From Spirochaetia bacterium (GTDB lineage Bacteria; Spirochaetota; Spirochaetia; Treponematales; Breznakiellaceae), in assembly GCA_025997655.1 (NCBI GenBank), contig BNUW01000079.1, forward strand, positions 1-11,462: a DNA stretch of 11,462 nucleotides, read 5' to 3'. Made by a program: the position numbers and the translations under genes. Positions 1-7,113 of the stretch are shown here, one piece after another. Positions within the stretch are counted from its first letter, which is position 1; each line of letters opens with the position of its first letter. The notes beneath the pieces are model-generated. The model saw only the letters and a list, made by a program, of their open reading frames with translations. It was not told where the DNA came from and searched no databases.

Positions 1-377
1 AACGCCGCCCGGCCCTCCGCTACCGTGGGGAGTTCCGCACATATCGCCTCTTCCATTTCTTCATAGGTGGGGTTTACCATAGCTGCTTTCACGGTTTTTT
101 CGCAGAGGTTGATCCAGTCATCGCTCGCCGGTTTTTTATTCTTGGCGTTTTCGATTTCTACTACCGCGCATTTTTCAATTTCTGCGGTCATAGCTGCGGG
201 GAGGGTCTGTACAACGATGGTACGGGTACCGGCCCCCCACGGAAACGTAACCACCTGCCGGGCGCCGTTCTTAAACTGGCCAAGGGGATAGAAACCGGAG
301 GGGAGATCCACCCTCCGGGTTTCCATGTGTGCAGTGAGGATTTTGTCGATCTGCTTTTCGATGTAACGCTTAAACAT
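1..377 (-). CDS. Tail assembly chaperone-like protein, 3' end outside window
   Basis: Open reading frame starting with ATG at 377 (MFKRYIEKQIDK) and running off the left edge after 125 codons. The start has an AAGGGGG ribosome site four bases upstream. The visible protein has a short beta-rich middle (a VVTFPWG segment) followed by a charged helical part with many Glu and Lys, and has no signal peptide or membrane segment. It is the first gene after the major tail protein, where siphophages and myophages usually encode the tail assembly chaperone that precedes the tape measure. That role is inferred from position and general composition only. I see no recognisable motif, and any programmed frameshift would lie outside the window. 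Confidence 0.5.
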   Translation of the reverse strand, partial: MFKRYIEKQIDKILTAHMETRRVDLPSGFYPLGQFKNGARQVVTFPWGAGTRTIVVQTLPAAMTAEIEKCAVVEIENAKNKKPASDDWINLCEKTVKAAMVNPTYEEMEEAICAELPTVAEGRAA

Positions 378-388
378 ACTACCCCCTT

Positions 389-414
389 AAAAATGCCGGG
401 GCCGAAACCCCGGC
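389..414 (-). terminator. Hairpin terminator after the major tail gene
   Basis: On the minus strand a 7-bp perfect GC stem, GCCGGGG / CCCCGGC (408-414 with 395-401), has a six-base loop and is followed by A and five T. It lies seven bases past the stop of the tail gene and directly before the next ribosome site. The T-run is short, so partial termination that lowers expression of the downstream gene is more likely than a full stop. Confidence 0.7.
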
Positions 415-420
415 TTGCTA

Positions 421-1773
421 TCAGCTCCCAACGATCACGGTAAACGTGGCAACCCTAGTACTGCCATCCGCGTTTGTGAGGGTCGCGGTTACCGTCTCGG
501 TCCCCGTGGTTAATCCGGTTGTTACAAGTACCCGCTGGTTTGCGTCATCCCATTCAAACGTACAACCCAACGCCCCGCTGCCCGGCTCTGCTATACTCAC
601 CACAAATCCGGAAGCATTAGGGGGTGTTATGATCGCCTGAAGTTCAAAGCCCGTGCTGTTTGGCGGCAGCGTTCCGCTATTCTCCACGGTAAACGTGGTA
701 GCGTTAACCGCCTCAAGCATTGAGTGAAGCGGGCGATTTTGGAGGGCCAGGGTTAATGCGTTGAGGTATTTATCATCCTCTCCCCGGTAGAGTGTTTTCG
801 GCTGCTGGACATTTTGCCCGCGTTGGTTCCGGTATACCCGCGCCTGTAATGTTGCGTTAAAGCTGGTCATAGTTACCGCGCCGGTTGTATCCGCTCCAGG
901 GATAATAGTACCGCTGTATACCCGCTTAATAATAAGCCCCTCGTTGGTCCCGATTGGTACAACACCGTCCTTATTGGTCCGCTCGTACACGGCAACCATT
1001 TCGCATTTTCCCCTGGGCTTATTTACATCGGAATCAAACGGAATAAAATCGGCATCGGTCCCGTTTTTTCCATAAAGCAAATACCCGCCCTCAAGGGCCT
1101 GCTGGATTTCCGGGCTGTACTTGGCCACGTTGATGGCATAGTCCATCCCTTCATATCCGCCGCCGATGTCGATACCGCGCGCGGTACTTTTGTACCCGCC
1201 CGTTATTCGTACCTGGGTAGCATCAGTTGTTACCGGGGTAGGCGTTAGCGTTACTGCGCTGTCATCGGTCATAAAGTCGGTCCAGAATGAACCCATGGTG
1301 GTAAATGCCTCACCGCCGCCGAACCCCATAGCTCCCGCAAGCTCGCCGTATATTTCGGTAATTAATACCGCTGCGTTTGTAGTATACAGGTTTACTGCGC
1401 GGGGCGTGTTGTTGTAACTTGCCACCATATCGGGGAGCGCCGGAGTTGCCTGTGTATTAAGCAGGGTAATAATATCCTGGGGCGATGCCGCATGAAGGTT
1501 TGCAACTCCGGAACAATCTATGATGTGCCTTGTTACAAAACATTCCGTTTCCGTGGTTCGTATCAAAATGATAGTGCCCTTTTTATCCGGGCTTAAAATT
1601 GATACCCCGTCCCTGGTAACGTCCAGGTCCATCGGCTTGTAACCGCACAATAGATTGTTCGGGGTTGCGTCCGTCCCGTCATGATTGTTAAAAGGCCGGA
1701 GGGCAAAGCCCTTCGACATCCCTACTGCCGTCTGCCGTGATGGGTCAGTCCGGCTGCTACTGTAAACCGCCAT
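421..1773 (-). CDS. Putative major tail protein with C-terminal Ig-like domain
   Basis: 450-aa protein, no signal peptide or membrane segment. The first ~370 residues have no motif I recognise; they are rich in Gly, Thr and Asp, as in beta-rich structural proteins. The last ~80 residues, from about GFELQAIITP to the end, read as an immunoglobulin/cadherin-like beta sandwich, with alternating hydrophobic strands and an ending like TVTATLTNADGSTRVATF. Such add-on domains are common on surface-exposed tail tube and capsid proteins, where they probably bind carbohydrates or cells. The gene has its own 75-bp leader with two hairpins and an AAAGGA site seven bases before ATG, and is followed by a hairpin terminator; both fit a highly expressed protein. 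Tube protein is inferred from order (after the tail terminator, before the chaperone-like gene). A sheath protein is the alternative, as the length is large for a tube subunit. Confidence 0.55.
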   Translation of the reverse strand: MAVYSSSRTDPSRQTAVGMSKGFALRPFNNHDGTDATPNNLLCGYKPMDLDVTRDGVSILSPDKKGTIILIRTTETECFVTRHIIDCSGVANLHAASPQDIITLLNTQATPALPDMVASYNNTPRAVNLYTTNAAVLITEIYGELAGAMGFGGGEAFTTMGSFWTDFMTDDSAVTLTPTPVTTDATQVRITGGYKSTARGIDIGGGYEGMDYAINVAKYSPEIQQALEGGYLLYGKNGTDADFIPFDSDVNKPRGKCEMVAVYERTNKDGVVPIGTNEGLIIKRVYSGTIIPGADTTGAVTMTSFNATLQARVYRNQRGQNVQQPKTLYRGEDDKYLNALTLALQNRPLHSMLEAVNATTFTVENSGTLPPNSTGFELQAIITPPNASGFVVSIAEPGSGALGCTFEWDDANQRVLVTTGLTTGTETVTATLTNADGSTRVATFTVIVGS

Positions 1774-1780
1774 AATAATG

Positions 1781-1834
1781 TCCTTTCTGTCTCACGACAG
1801 TAAATAAAAATTCGCTCCATGCTGTCTCACGACA
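1781..1834 (-). promoter_or_regulatory. Tandem GNRA hairpins and ribosome site in the tail gene leader
   Basis: The leader carries two copies of the 13-base sequence TGTCGTGAGACAG (1787-1799 and 1822-1834), 35 bases apart. Each folds as TGTC-GTGA-GACA, a short stem closed by a GUGA tetraloop of the GNRA class; the proximal one has five pairs (CUGUC/GACAG). The proximal hairpin directly abuts the AAAGGA ribosome site (1781-1786), which is seven bases from the ATG. The placement suggests mRNA stabilisation or translational control. No promoter was recognised in the gap. Confidence 0.55.
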
Positions 1835-1848
1835 TGAGGGGCGTTGAA

Positions 1849-2244
1849 TCACAAATCAGCGGAATAATTCCGCAGTAACTTTGGCAAGATTATTTTAATC
1901 CCCGCCCTTAAATAATTTAGCGCTCCTTCTTGTTGTACCGTAGGGCTGTCAAAATGATTTCCATGTTTCCATATCATTTTTCCAAGTCGGTCCCTGCGCC
2001 TGGCTAACAATTCAAAAAGTTCTCCCGAGTACTTATCAAATCCGCAATATCTATTCATTTCGTCTGTATGCCCTATTGGGAAACAAGCCCATATCTGCCA
2101 TTCAAGCGTATCATTAGCTCCGTCATTCTGTACCACGCATATTGAAGGGAGGGGCCGGGGGGATATTGAAGAGCCGTATTCCGTGAATTGCTTTACACGG
2201 CCTTTGATAATATCCGCTTTTAATTCCGCTATACCGATACTCAT
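1849..2244 (-). CDS. Putative tail terminator / neck protein
   Basis: 131-aa soluble protein starting MSIGIAELKAD. It begins with a helix, has a central part rich in aromatic and beta-type residues (LEWQIWACFPIG), and ends in a basic helical tail (LRAGIKIILPKLLRN). Its ATG overlaps the TGA of the preceding gene in an ATGA junction, so the two are translationally coupled. In phages with an HK97-type neck, the gene between the gp10-like protein and the major tail protein is the tail terminator, which caps the tube and joins it to the head. I assign the role from this position; the sequence has no diagnostic motif visible to me. Confidence 0.5.
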   Translation of the reverse strand: MSIGIAELKADIIKGRVKQFTEYGSSISPRPLPSICVVQNDGANDTLEWQIWACFPIGHTDEMNRYCGFDKYSGELFELLARRRDRLGKMIWKHGNHFDSPTVQQEGALNYLRAGIKIILPKLLRNYSADL

Positions 2245-2609
2245 TTACTCCCTTCCTTCCATTTTGCTACAATATCCCTTCCCGCCCATGCCGCAGTAAC
2301 CTCTGCTATTTTGCTTTGAATCTCCGGCGCAAAGTGTTCATAGGTTGGTTGTAACACGCCCTTGTCTTTTCGGCGTTCTACATACTGGGCGTAATTCATA
2401 CCTTCCACTATTCCAAAAGTTATTTCTTCACCTTTTACGGTTATGGGCAGGGGGGCGATACTCGCTTCCAGTCTACCGGTTTGATTATCCCATCCATGGT
2501 TCTGCTTTGCCCATTGGATCATGTTCTCACCGACTCCGCCTCCGGCTTCACTGCCTCCCGTTATTCTCCCGGTAAACATTCTTAGTGCTTCTTCTAGGTC
2601 TTTATTCAT
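2241..2609 (-). CDS. HK97 gp10-like neck/tail-completion protein
   Basis: 122-aa protein from the ATG at 2609 (MNKDLEEALRMF). A TTG three bases upstream also lies in frame, but the ATG sits better behind GGGG. It follows the HK97 gp10 pattern: an N-terminal helix, a segment on forming a wedge and being tested (NQTGRLEASI, like the typical TGxLrxSI motif of the family), a beta hairpin (ITFGIVEGMNYAQYVE, resembling the usual V..n..YA.yvE motif), and a C-terminal helix. These proteins act at the head-tail interface during tail completion. The gene overlaps both neighbours by a few bases, as is usual in a coupled neck operon. Confidence 0.75.
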   Translation of the reverse strand: MNKDLEEALRMFTGRITGGSEAGGGVGENMIQWAKQNHGWDNQTGRLEASIAPLPITVKGEEITFGIVEGMNYAQYVERRKDKGVLQPTYEHFAPEIQSKIAEVTAAWAGRDIVAKWKEGSK

Positions 2610-2925
2610 CAAGTACCCCGTTGTCTATCAATAGCGCTTGTGTTTGTACCACTACCCCGGAAAACTTTGTTTTACTAACCGGCCCTATCGAATACGTACG
2701 GTCGTCTTTCACAAACTGATCGTATTCCCGTATATCGTTATCCCCGGCGGTTAATAAATAAAGCGTTTTATTTTCCTGCGCCCCTGCGGTTGTACCCGCC
2801 TGTAAATTGTAAACCCCGCCGCTCTGGTGGGTTATGGCCGCACGGATTGTTACTCCCCGGAGTACCAGGTCAAAAGGGTCTGTATGCTCTATCATAAAAG
2901 CGATGTCTTTTTGTCTTTGGTTCAT
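2602..2925 (-). CDS. Putative head-closure (stopper) protein
   Basis: 107-aa mainly beta protein with the order helix, strand-rich middle, and a C-terminal stretch (TYSIGPVSKTKFSGVVVQTQALLID) like head-closure/stopper proteins, which end in an oxygen-barrel-like fold. It starts with ATG behind a GGAGG site, in an ATGA overlap with the upstream stop, and its end overlaps the start of the gp10-like gene. Position between the connector genes and gp10 supports head closure, which plugs the portal channel after packaging. Identification rests on order, size and predicted strand content. Confidence 0.5.
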   Translation of the reverse strand: MNQRQKDIAFMIEHTDPFDLVLRGVTIRAAITHQSGGVYNLQAGTTAGAQENKTLYLLTAGDNDIREYDQFVKDDRTYSIGPVSKTKFSGVVVQTQALLIDNGVLDE

Positions 2926-3290
2926 ACTTCCTCCGAAAACAATTCGGGTTGCGCCGGTTTTTCAATAAGTACGTTACGGGGTTTCCGTATTTTTGCGGGT
3001 GTTTCTTTTTTCACTTCCCGCTTTTCCCAATTGTGTAATTCCCTGTCAATAATACCGTCAAAATCCATAGCCAATTTGAAAATAACAATTTCGTTATGAC
3101 TAATCGGCTGGTTAGATTGCAATTTTACTAACACATTTTTTATGGGCGGGGTATATTTAGCCGGTTTATCAAATACCATTTGTCTATGGCCCGTATGATT
3201 ATTACTCATATTGTCCCGGCCAAAAACGCCGTTTTGTGTAGGGATGGCGTAATTTAATTCGTTACAGTCAAGACAATAGCCAAACTCCAT
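2922..3290 (-). CDS. Small protein with CxxC motif, unknown function
   Basis: 122-aa protein. The first 40 residues hold a CLDC pair (residues 6-9) and an HTGHRQ stretch, which together could bind a metal, but no second Cys pair is present. The middle is helical (NEIVIFKLAMDFDGIIDREL), and the last third is lysine- and proline-rich (KKETPAKIRKPRN), probably disordered, ending in LFSEEV. It starts behind GGGAG, eight bases before ATG, one base after the previous stop, and overlaps the next start. The AT content is higher than in the flanking genes. It occupies the adaptor slot between capsid and head closure, but I do not recognise an adaptor fold. It could also be an accessory gene. Confidence 0.6.
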   Translation of the reverse strand: MEFGYCLDCNELNYAIPTQNGVFGRDNMSNNHTGHRQMVFDKPAKYTPPIKNVLVKLQSNQPISHNEIVIFKLAMDFDGIIDRELHNWEKREVKKETPAKIRKPRNVLIEKPAQPELFSEEV

Positions 3291-3291
3291 T

Positions 3292-3834
3292 TTAATAACT
3301 CCCTACCGGTTTGCTTTCAAAAGACGCATACCCCTCGCCGGTGACACCGGTTTCCTTCTCTTCCATGTTTTTGATAAAAGCAATCCGTGCTTTCATCCAC
3401 GCCATGTAATCAGCGTAACTACCATGGCTCGCCGACTGCCCGCCGGTACTCCATGACGCTTCCCATTCCTGCGGACTGGTCTGCGCCATAAATATGTTTA
3501 ACGCCATGATTGCCATGGTGTAGGGGTCGGTGTCATTGCCCCACTGCCTATATGCACCATCGGGAAACTGCACCGTCACCGGTTTCCATGCGGCCCCGGC
3601 CCATTGCTGGTACTGCCCGTTCCCGCCGGTCCATACCTCTCCGGGATACGGCGCTCCCGGTTCGCTTGCGTTGAAAACAATAGCGCCACAGGCGGGGTCC
3701 TGGGCCAGTACCCGCGCCTGTAGCACTACTGCAAGCCAGGCGGGGATTATGTCAGAATCTATATATTCACGGTCTACTCCATCAATGGTTACATGGATTT
3801 CACCGTCCATAAATAATAAATTTTTATCCGACAT
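3292..3834 (-). CDS. Putative head-tail connector-region protein, unknown
   Basis: 180-aa soluble protein beginning MSDKNLLFMDGEIHV. Residues 1-45 are helical and acidic. The middle (about 55-95) is rich in Gly, Trp and Tyr with a repeated look (VWTGGNGQYQQWAGAAWKPV). From about residue 100 helices follow, ending in a charged segment (KNMEEKETG). Its ATG directly follows the stop of the upstream endonuclease-like gene (TAAATG), with AAGGCGG inside that gene as ribosome site. Its position just after the capsid gene, once the inserted gene is ignored, fits a connector or head accessory protein. No family is recognised. Confidence 0.55.
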   Translation of the reverse strand: MSDKNLLFMDGEIHVTIDGVDREYIDSDIIPAWLAVVLQARVLAQDPACGAIVFNASEPGAPYPGEVWTGGNGQYQQWAGAAWKPVTVQFPDGAYRQWGNDTDPYTMAIMALNIFMAQTSPQEWEASWSTGGQSASHGSYADYMAWMKARIAFIKNMEEKETGVTGEGYASFESKPVGSY

Positions 3835-4299
3835 TTATGCGACCGCCTTTCGTACTTTTCTTACCGGTTGTTCAAATGTCCTTTCTACAGACCATCCCCG
3901 AAACAATCGCATAAATATTACACCAGCACTCATCCCTAATTCCTCAGCCCATTGTGTAACATCCTGTGTTTTCCCACGATACGTTACCTTGTGATTTGTG
4001 ATCCGATTATCGGCCTGCTCCTTTGCCGTTGCCCATCTGCAATTATCCGGAGAATAGCCTTGATCGTTATCGATTCGGTCAAGTGTTAAATTATCCGCAT
4101 ATCCATTTTTCAAAGCCCAGTATTTGAAGTTTTGGTAATCATCTAACCAATCCTTGCAAATTGTAATTCCACGCCCACCATAGCGATGATAGAATGTTGA
4201 TTTTTGATTTAAGCACCGTTGCCGCATTAGATTCCAAATCACATACATCCGTGTCTTCTCCCCATTCGCTCTATCGCCATGCTTAATCCACTTTGCCAT
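3835..4299 (-). CDS. Free-standing homing-endonuclease-like protein (DRID/YGGRG family)
   Basis: 154-aa basic protein of the phage family usually annotated HNH/NHN endonuclease. The core has an N-terminal RC helix, RYGGRGITIC, a W-rich helix, LDRIDND, then DNCRWAT and a basic QADNR. The position that is His in canonical HNH (DHID) is Arg here (DRID), so catalytic ability is uncertain. A C-terminal segment (YRGKTQDVTQWAEELGM and the following RLFRGWSVERTF) looks like a DNA-binding helix-turn-helix. It has no N-terminal zinc module, unlike the two other copies in the window. It lies between the capsid and connector genes, its stop abuts the next ATG, and its ribosome site is inside a hairpin. 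The role is inferred: site-specific DNA cleavage that drives its own spread. Confidence 0.8.
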   Translation of the reverse strand: MAKWIKHGDRANGEKTRMYVIWNLMRQRCLNQKSTFYHRYGGRGITICKDWLDDYQNFKYWALKNGYADNLTLDRIDNDQGYSPDNCRWATAKEQADNRITNHKVTYRGKTQDVTQWAEELGMSAGVIFMRLFRGWSVERTFEQPVRKVRKAVA

Positions 4300-4366
4300 A
4301 AAAAAACTCCTCTGTGCGTAATCTTCCGATTACAGATTTTACTCCGCTGCGCGCAACACAGAGGAG
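4300..4366 (-). promoter_or_regulatory. Hairpin sequestering the endonuclease ribosome site, also terminator-like
   Basis: On the minus strand CTCCTCTGTG (4357-4366) pairs perfectly over 10 bp with CACAGAGGAG (4307-4316), which is followed by seven T (4300-4306). The right arm contains AGAGGAG, the ribosome site of the endonuclease-like gene, seven bases before its ATG. Inside lies GTAATC-GGAA-GATTAC (4318-4333), a 6-bp stem with a GNRA loop. The left arm could instead pair with the nearer CAGCGGAG (4342-4349), freeing the ribosome site. The element may both reduce read-through after the capsid gene and block translation of the inserted gene. Confidence 0.65.
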
Positions 4367-4375
4367 CTAATTAAA

Positions 4376-5557
4376 TTAGGACGGTAAAAGACACTTCACG
4401 ATAAGCCCGTTGCCCGCACTCTGCGGAAGCGCATACTTGAGGAAGGTTCCCGCAACCCGCGCCCATGCGTTCTCTTTGGGGCTCAGTTTCAGGGCGCTCC
4501 CCACGCCGCTTTCCTGCCTTATGTCCACGGGGGCCGCCCGCAGCCAACCCAGGATCGGGTCGGTCATGATCAGGTAGAATGCGGTATCGTCCAGGGGCTG
4601 AGCTGTAAGGGTCTTGTTCCCGTAGAACTTTCCGGCGTTGTAGAACCGCACTTTCTCGATTTCCACATCCAGGGCCCCCACATTTTCAGGGGTGGATGCC
4701 CCGTCAATCACACCCTTGGTGATAGGCAGCAGTTCCCCGGCAACATAGCCGTTACAAAGCAGGTGAATCTTGCCGTTCAAATCCCCGGCCCTCGCGCTGG
4801 GGTACAACAGATACGACAGTTTCCGCAACGCCCGCAGCCCTTTCTTTATGGTACGGTAATATTGCAGGTCAAGGGTAGAACCGGTGGTGTCGGCGGCGAT
4901 AATGTTGGCGCTGGGGGTGGTTCCTGCAAGGGTGGTGTTGCCAAGAATGGGGTCGATAAGCTCCTTGTTCTTTTCGTCAATGTACCCGCGCGTTGCCGCC
5001 CGGACACATTTCTGAAAGTCATAGAGAGTATCAAACATCTTGTTGAACGAATCCCGGACACCCACGCCCTTGATCTCCACTTCCATCTGGTCGGTTTTTG
5101 GGGCCGGGAAGGACATCTGGGGCACTTCGTCATTGTTCCCTTTTACCAGGCCAAATGGGGCCACGGGGTCAAGGATGGAATTGATATTCACCGGCTGCGT
5201 CCAGTCATTCCGGGAAAGGCTCGCCGGGGTGAAAATCTTGGAGCTTACGTCTTCATTTTCGATTTCGTGCGCTCCGATTTCTACATCGATCTGCCCCAGC
5301 AATCCAAGCTGCTGAATGGCGGAAAGGCCCGTACCGGTTTCGTCATTGGCCAGGCGGATCACCGGATCGGCCCCTTCCACATCCCGGGTGTTGAAAATCC
5401 GTTTCTCCATTTCAAAAATCTGGTTTTTCAATACATCCGTATCCGCCCCCGGCGCAATGTCCAGGTTTGCGTCCATGCTGGGGACGTAGATTTCAACTTC
5501 TCTATTTTCATAGGAGTTGTGGGCCATAAAAGGCTTTATTGCGTTTTTCAGTTTCAT
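4376..5557 (-). CDS. Major capsid protein
   Basis: 393-aa protein starting MKLKNAIKPFMAH. It has the length and layout of an HK97-fold coat protein: an acidic N-arm (to about 75), then a long domain with helix-rich and strand-rich parts (MEVEIKGVGVRDSFNKMFD, then a long helix with LRALRKLSYLL) and a C-terminal strand-rich part ending in GTFLKYALPQSAGNGLIVK. It is in the correct position: after the protease/scaffold and decoration-like genes and before the connector region. The ATG lies behind GGAG and follows the preceding gene by two bases. A hairpin after the stop fits a high-copy message. The fold is inferred from order and layout; the sequence itself has no short diagnostic motif. Confidence 0.75.
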   Translation of the reverse strand: MKLKNAIKPFMAHNSYENREVEIYVPSMDANLDIAPGADTDVLKNQIFEMEKRIFNTRDVEGADPVIRLANDETGTGLSAIQQLGLLGQIDVEIGAHEIENEDVSSKIFTPASLSRNDWTQPVNINSILDPVAPFGLVKGNNDEVPQMSFPAPKTDQMEVEIKGVGVRDSFNKMFDTLYDFQKCVRAATRGYIDEKNKELIDPILGNTTLAGTTPSANIIAADTTGSTLDLQYYRTIKKGLRALRKLSYLLYPSARAGDLNGKIHLLCNGYVAGELLPITKGVIDGASTPENVGALDVEIEKVRFYNAGKFYGNKTLTAQPLDDTAFYLIMTDPILGWLRAAPVDIRQESGVGSALKLSPKENAWARVAGTFLKYALPQSAGNGLIVKCLLPS

Positions 5558-5559
5558 GC

Positions 5560-5925
5560 TTATACTCCCTCGATGATCACGGTATCCACATCAGACTGCA
5601 CATGAGGATCATCTCCCACCGTGTATCCAACCAGGGTGTTACTGCCCACCGTCAGCGTCAACGCATTGGCGCCGGTCTGGTAAACCGCAACGCGGTCGCC
5701 GGTTAATGCGCCGTTAATATCCGACACCTTTACCTGTACCTGCGGGCCGACATTCACACTCAGCCGCTTTGTGCCGGCCGGATAATCATCGTCATACACG
5801 GCCAGGTGTCCGCCCGTTACCGGAGCCAGTTCGTACTTGGATACCGCAGCGGAAAGCCCGGTATTCAAAAATAGTTCAAGATGATTGTCCGTATCCTTGA
5901 TCGGGAAACAAATAGGTCCTGCCAT
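5560..5925 (-). CDS. Putative capsid decoration/cement protein
   Basis: 121-aa small beta-rich protein (MAGPICFPIKDTDN) with a repeated strand-turn pattern and alternating hydrophobic residues (RLSVNVGPQVQVKVSDING, LTLTVGSNTLVGYTV). No signal peptide or membrane segment. Such short all-beta proteins between scaffold and major capsid genes are commonly capsid decoration or cement trimers. The ATG follows the upstream stop by three bases in a GGGGGTAAAAAATG junction that also provides the ribosome site. Two bases separate its stop from the capsid start. Role inferred from size, fold and position. Confidence 0.6.
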   Translation of the reverse strand: MAGPICFPIKDTDNHLELFLNTGLSAAVSKYELAPVTGGHLAVYDDDYPAGTKRLSVNVGPQVQVKVSDINGALTGDRVAVYQTGANALTLTVGSNTLVGYTVGDDPHVQSDVDTVIIEGV

Positions 5926-5928
5926 TTT

Positions 5929-6441
5929 TTACCCCCAAATCCTGTTACCGCCCGCAGGGGCAGTAGTTACCACATTGGCGATTTTTACGCCCTGGGCATT
6001 GGCGATCTTGAGAGATTTGTAAACCACATCGTCCTCAAGTTCCTTATCAACCGCTTTAAGATTCCGCAGGTTTTTCACCACGGCCTTATTGCAGTGTACC
6101 CATACCGGATTGGCTGCCCCGTTTTTCAGGGTCTTCCCTTCCGGCACCCGCTTATTGGTTTCCACCTCGGCAACCGCTTCGTCCAGGGCCTCAAGGGCGA
6201 AAAGCAGATCGGCCTTTTTTGATTCCGGGGGAAGTCCCAAAACCTCGGCCACCGCCGCCAGGGTTTCGGCTGAATCGGCATTCATTGCCTCCGCTTCCTT
6301 GTCCACCAGTTCAAGGCCGAGGGATTTGGCAACATCCACCTTAGAGGTGAGGTTGCTTTCAATGGCCTTTTTGATTGCCTCAAGAGCGTCATCCGGGCCT
6401 ACCCCGGTTTCGTCCCCCTCGGCGTTAAAGTATTTCTTCAT
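5929..6441 (-). CDS. Nested scaffold protein from internal start
   Basis: In-frame start (ATG at 6441, MKKYFNAEGDETG) giving a 170-aa acidic helical protein identical to the C-terminal part of the protease. An AGGAG ribosome site (6449-6453) sits exactly seven bases before the ATG and is within the coding sequence of the long form. Lambda C/Nu3 and Mu I/Z are known examples where scaffold is made from an internal start in the protease gene. The ideal site and spacing support the same arrangement here; no transcript or protein evidence is available. Confidence 0.6.
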   Translation of the reverse strand: MKKYFNAEGDETGVGPDDALEAIKKAIESNLTSKVDVAKSLGLELVDKEAEAMNADSAETLAAVAEVLGLPPESKKADLLFALEALDEAVAEVETNKRVPEGKTLKNGAANPVWVHCNKAVVKNLRNLKAVDKELEDDVVYKSLKIANAQGVKIANVVTTAPAGGNRIWG

Positions 6442-7113
6442 ACCGTTACTCCTGTTTCGTTTTGCGATTGCCTGCAAAACATTGTTGGCAAGTTTTTTAT
6501 TGCCGTCACTTAGCATTTTCTTAAATGCGTTCCGGCAAACCTTTCCATTGACAATCGTTTCTGTTGAATCGCTTTTATAGTCCACCCGGCCACGCCGGAT
6601 TAAATCCATGTATTCTTTTTCGTCTGCGCTGTTACAAAGCTCCTGTTTAATGGCCCCGCGCCGTACCGCATCAATATACGGGGGCTCTTCTCCCTTTTGT
6701 TCCCCGTATTCTCCGTCAATTAATTCGCAGTTGCATATGTTTGAAAATTCAGCAACTCCCTGTTTACAAGCCAAAATCAAAGCCTCATTTGCGGCAATAT
6801 TAGGAATCGATATTCGGGTATAAGCGGCCTCATCATCTGTTTTTATGCCGTATGTATAAAGTGACATTTCGTCTGCGCCATGACCGTTTGCACTTCCCAT
6901 AATCGGCTTTTTATTTACCTTGATATAGTTTGCAGCACTATTCCACCATCGCGAAGTTATGCGGCCTCCGTTTGCTTTTCCGTGATACCATTTCACAACC
7001 GCATCGTAAACTTCCCCTAAGCCATTATATTGTTCTTCCGGGACAAGCAGAGGGATATCCTCGGGTTTTATTGATAAATCGATTTTTCCGATTATGGCAT
7101 TAAGCAAACGCAT
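5929..7113 (-). CDS. Mu gpI-like prohead protease/scaffold protein
   Basis: 394-aa protein. The N-terminal part (to about 220) fits a prohead protease domain, with an NGHG stretch (about residue 76) and strand plus Ser (AEFSNICN) that could be catalytic His and Ser; this is a guess from pattern. The C-terminal part is helical and acidic, with ETLAAVAEVLGLPPESKK followed by LLFALEAL, a helical motif typical of Mu-like I proteins that carry the scaffold in the same chain. An internal ATG with a strong ribosome site (6441) probably makes the scaffold alone. The first codons overlap the end of the upstream endonuclease-like gene by 14 bases, and a diverged copy of its start lies upstream of that gene. 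The first half is visibly more AT-rich than the second. It cleaves the scaffold and capsid N-arm during head maturation. Confidence 0.65.
   Translation of the reverse strand: MRLLNAIIGKIDLSIKPEDIPLLVPEEQYNGLGEVYDAVVKWYHGKANGGRITSRWWNSAANYIKVNKKPIMGSANGHGADEMSLYTYGIKTDDEAAYTRISIPNIAANEALILACKQGVAEFSNICNCELIDGEYGEQKGEEPPYIDAVRRGAIKQELCNSADEKEYMDLIRRGRVDYKSDSTETIVNGKVCRNAFKKMLSDGNKKLANNVLQAIAKRNRSNGMKKYFNAEGDETGVGPDDALEAIKKAIESNLTSKVDVAKSLGLELVDKEAEAMNADSAETLAAVAEVLGLPPESKKADLLFALEALDEAVAEVETNKRVPEGKTLKNGAANPVWVHCNKAVVKNLRNLKAVDKELEDDVVYKSLKIANAQGVKIANVVTTAPAGGNRIWG

Noticed and set aside
1822..1834. TGTCGTGAGA as a piece of 16S rRNA
   Set aside because: The match to a conserved rRNA stretch is about ten bases only and is explained by the hairpin; there is no further rRNA similarity.
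3530..3994. 154-aa plus-strand open frame
   Set aside because: It spans two minus-strand genes with good starts and coupling; its sequence has no domain-like pattern.
4297..4375. A duplicated gene end around the endonuclease-like gene 3835-4299
   Set aside because: I compared the region upstream of it with the start of the following gene and with the end of the capsid gene and saw no similarity, so this insertion does not show the pattern of the other three.
4763..5605. Long 280-aa open frame on the plus strand opposite the capsid gene
   Set aside because: It is antisense to the major capsid coding sequence, has no ribosome site, and its composition is that of a GC-rich shadow frame. All other genes run on the minus strand.
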